Assembly: GCA_016191145.1 (NCBI GenBank)
Contig: JACPPD010000009.1
Location: forward strand, 1 to 64,000
Length of the DNA stretch: 64,000 bases
Direction: 5' to 3'
DNA from: Ignavibacteria bacterium
GTDB taxonomy: Bacteria; Bacteroidota; Ignavibacteria; Kapaibacteriales; Kapaibacteriaceae
Shown here: one piece after another, positions 61,169 through 64,000 of the stretch
How the letters are laid out: every line of letters begins with the position of its first letter
How positions within the stretch are numbered: the first letter of the stretch is position 1
Translations under genes and position numbers: made by a program
The notes under the pieces: model-generated
Databases searched by the model: none
Told to the model about the DNA's origin: nothing
Seen by the model: the letters and a program-made list of their open reading frames with translations, nothing else

Positions 61169-64000
61169 TTACGCCAAGGCTTTTCGTCTGGGCGCCTTTC
61201 GTGCCGGCTGCTCTTCTTCCTCTTCGATAACCGTCGGAAGAATTGCATCGGCGCCGAAGATGTTGCCTACATCGGATGATACAAACATGTCCTGATACGA
61301 GCGCAATCCGGTACCTGCGGGAATGAGCTGACCAAGGATGATGTTTTCCTTCAGACCAAGTAAATGGTCGATCTTTGCAGCCGCAGACGCATCGGAAAGA
61401 ACACGCGTTGTTTCCTGGAACGAAGCTGCCGAGAGCCACGATTCTGTGGTAAGGGATGCCTGCGTAATACCGAGCAGAAGAGGCTCTCCAATTGCCGGTT
61501 CAGCCTTCTTGCTTTTTGCCGGTTCCTTTTCGCGCTTCTTCACTTCGTCGTTAACTTCTTTTAGTTTCCGCCGATCGATAATCTGACCAAGCTTGAGCTT
61601 GGAGTCTCCCTTATCTGTAACAACAACGCACGTCTTCAGGTGCTCATTTTCATCGTTGAATCTCAGACGGTCGATTTGATCCCCTTCAAGGAATCGTGAA
61701 TCGCCGCTTTCTGTGATCCTAACTTTTTGTAGCATCTGACGAACGATGACTTCGATATGCTTGTCGTTGATCTTCACACCCTGCATTCTGTATACTTCCT
61801 GAATTTCATTCACCAGGTACGATTGAACTTCGTTGATACCCTTGATGTGAAGGATGTCGTGAGGATTAATAGCACCTTCGGCAAGACGGTCGCCGGCGCG
61901 TACGAGGTCGCCTTCCTGGACGAGGACGTGACGTCCAATCGGCACCGAGTATTCGCGCTTCAGCTCGCCGTCGAGAGATGTAACGGTAATCACACGGGAA
62001 CCGCGCTTCGGCTTGTCGATGGAAACTATTCCATCGATTTCAGTGACTGCCGCGGGATTGGTGGGCGACCGCGCTTCAAACAATTCGGTTACGCGTGGCA
62101 AGCCCCCTGTAATATCTCGAAGTCTGCCAAGATCGCGAGGCATTTTAACGAGTTTAGCGCCAATTGCAACAGTATCGGAATCATCCACTACAATTTGTGC
62201 CCGTGTTGGGATGATGTATGATTGGATTAGCACTCCATCTTCGTCGACGATTTCAATTGCCGGACTCTTTGTCCTGTCGCGTGAATCTATAACGATTTTT
62301 GTGGTGTGTCCAGTCTGTTCGTCGATCGCTTCCTTAAATGTAAGATTTGAAATGAGGTCGCGATATCGGACACGCCCTGCTTTCTCTGTGATAATGACTG
62401 AGTTGTATGGATCCCATTCATACAGTGTGTCGCCTTTGGAAACCTTCTGGCCGTCGGTAACCTTCAGCTCTGCTCCATAAACAACGTCGTATTTGGTAAC
62501 CACGCGGTTGGAGCCCGGTTCTACGATGTTGATTACTCCTGCGCGAGAAACAACAACTTCTACATCTTCCTCGTCGCCAACAGTGATAACGGCGCGGATA
62601 TTCTCAAACTGTACTAAGCCATCAAACTTTGCATGTGCAGTGCTTTGCGATAGCGACAGCGAAGCTGTACCACCGGTGTGGAACGTCCGAAGAGTAAGCT
62701 GTGTGCCCGGCTCGCCAATAGACTGCGAAGCAATAGTTCCAACAGCTTCTCCGGTGTCTACAATATGCCCGGTGGCCATGTTTCTGCCGTAGCAGCGTGC
62801 GCACACACCTCTTCTGGATTCGCAGGTTAGCACAGACCGAATGGTAATTGCTTCAAGCGGCGATGCTTCTATGCGCTCTGCAACTTCTTCATCGATGATC
62901 TCACCTGCCTTGGCATAAACTTCGTTCGTAATTGGATCGATGATGTCGGTAAGCGAAGTACGGCCAAGGATGCGCTCCTTCAATGGCTCCTTAACATCCT
63001 CGCCATCTTTAAGTGCGCGCATTTCCACGCCGCGGATTGTACCGCAATCGAAATCGGAAATCACCACGTCTTGAGCAACGTCGTGAAGCCGTCGCGTCAG
63101 GTACCCTGCATCTGCAGTTTTTAGAGCAGTGTCTGCAAGACCTTTTCGTGCGCCGTGAGTGGAGATGAAGTACTCAAGATTACTGAGTCCTTCTTTAAAG
63201 TTTGATATAATCGGATTTTCAATCAGCTCTGCGCTCGATGCAGCAGCAGTCTTCTGTGGCTTTGCCATGAGACCGCGCATACCTGCAAGCTGACGTATCT
63301 GTTCTTTCGAACCTCGGGCCTGCGAGTCCATCATCATAAAGAATGTGTTGAAGCCCTGTTTGTGCGAAGCAAGTTCGCTGTAAAGCTTGTCTGCAACACG
63401 GTTCGTAGCCGTCGACCATGTGTCGATGATTTTGTTATATCTCTCACCTTCGGTGATAACACCGGAGTGATAGTAGTCTTCAATCTTGTCGACTTCCGCC
63501 TGCGCCTTTTCAATGATGGCAATTTTTTCGATGGGCACAACAACGTCGGCAATCGAAACAGACAATCCGCCGCGGGTAGCGGTTGCAAACCCGGCATCCT
63601 TCAGCTTGTCCAGGAATTCAACTGTCTTTGCCAGTCCGGCTTTGCGGAAACAGTCCGAAATAACCTGGCGCAGGCGCTTCTTGCCGAGCATCTCATTCAT
63701 GTAGCCGAGTTCAGAAGGTACAATCTGATTAAAGAGAACACGGCCTGTTGATGTTTCTACGTATTCTCCGTTAACACGAAGCTTGATTTTTGCATGCAGG
63801 TCTATATGACCTGTGTTGTATGCAACAATAACTTCATTAGACGATGCGAAAATTTTTCCTTCGCCCTTAGCTCCGCTGCGTGCCTTGGTGAGATAGTACA
63901 CACCAAGAACCATGTCCTGCGAGGGTACTGCAATAGGCTCACCATTTTGCGTGTGCATGATGTTGTGACTCGAAAGCATCAGCAGTAATGATTCGAGCTG
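61169..64000 (-). CDS. rpoC: RNA polymerase subunit beta' (C-terminal part, continues beyond window)
   Basis: NGEPIAVPSQDMVLGVYYLTK, MMDSQARGSKEQIRQLAGMRGLMAKP, AVGTIASQSIGEPGTQLTLRTFHTGG. Confidence 0.99.
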   Translation of the reverse strand, partial: QLESLLLMLSSHNIMHTQNGEPIAVPSQDMVLGVYYLTKARSGAKGEGKIFASSNEVIVAYNTGHIDLHAKIKLRVNGEYVETSTGRVLFNQIVPSELGYMNEMLGKKRLRQVISDCFRKAGLAKTVEFLDKLKDAGFATATRGGLSVSIADVVVPIEKIAIIEKAQAEVDKIEDYYHSGVITEGERYNKIIDTWSTATNRVADKLYSELASHKQGFNTFFMMMDSQARGSKEQIRQLAGMRGLMAKPQKTAAASSAELIENPIISNFKEGLSNLEYFISTHGARKGLADTALKTADAGYLTRRLHDVAQDVVISDFDCGTIRGVEMRALKDGEDVKEPLKERILGRTSLTDIIDPITNEVYAKAGEIIDEEVAERIEASPLEAITIRSVLTCESRRGVCARCYGRNMATGHIVDTGEAVGTIASQSIGEPGTQLTLRTFHTGGTASLSLSQSTAHAKFDGLVQFENIRAVITVGDEEDVEVVVSRAGVINIVEPGSNRVVTKYDVVYGAELKVTDGQKVSKGDTLYEWDPYNSVIITEKAGRVRYRDLISNLTFKEAIDEQTGHTTKIVIDSRDRTKSPAIEIVDEDGVLIQSYIIPTRAQIVVDDSDTVAIGAKLVKMPRDLGRLRDITGGLPRVTELFEARSPTNPAAVTEIDGIVSIDKPKRGSRVITVTSLDGELKREYSVPIGRHVLVQEGDLVRAGDRLAEGAINPHDILHIKGINEVQSYLVNEIQEVYRMQGVKINDKHIEVIVRQMLQKVRITESGDSRFLEGDQIDRLRFNDENEHLKTCVVVTDKGDSKLKLGQIIDRRKLKEVNDEVKKREKEPAKSKKAEPAIGEPLLLGITQASLTTESWLSAASFQETTRVLSDASAAAKIDHLLGLKENIILGQLIPAGTGLRSYQDMFVSSDVGNIFGADAILPTVIEEEEEQPARKAPRRKALA

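Overview
The window is a bacterial chromosome segment from a Bacteroidota/Chlorobiota-type lineage (inferred from T9SS-style C-terminal sorting domains and ribosomal gene order). From about 31 to 51 kb it carries the minus-strand ribosomal super-operon: engB, rplQ, rpoA, rpsK, rpsM, rpmJ, infA, map, secY, the spc and S10 operons, tuf, fusA, rpsG, rpsL. rpoC runs off the right end. The left part is accessory or mixed: a frameshifted and truncated DNA methyltransferase, HIRAN, WYL and Fic genes, selD-mnmH (selenouridine), a DnaQ/GIY-YIG fusion, and a tRNA-Arg followed by a decayed island bounded by ~260-bp direct repeats with IS3 and RND remnants. Next come a GT4/GH130 pair and a cobalamin-riboswitch candidate upstream of a secreted beta-propeller gene. 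About 10 kb between rpoC and rpsL hold a second, mitochondrial-EFG1-like EF-G, three secreted-protein genes and several repeat families. The main unexplained signals are a heptamer AGGGGGC/GCCCCCT found about every 1.7 kb, mostly inside genes and also in the rpoC terminator; a dispersed 29-bp tandem-repeat family; identical ATGCCGGGTATC hairpins; a GTGCCAG repeat where rpsD is expected; and a beta-helix/histidine-phosphatase secreted fusion. No complete new system can be proven from sequence alone. All family calls are by eye from translated motifs; no database search was run.
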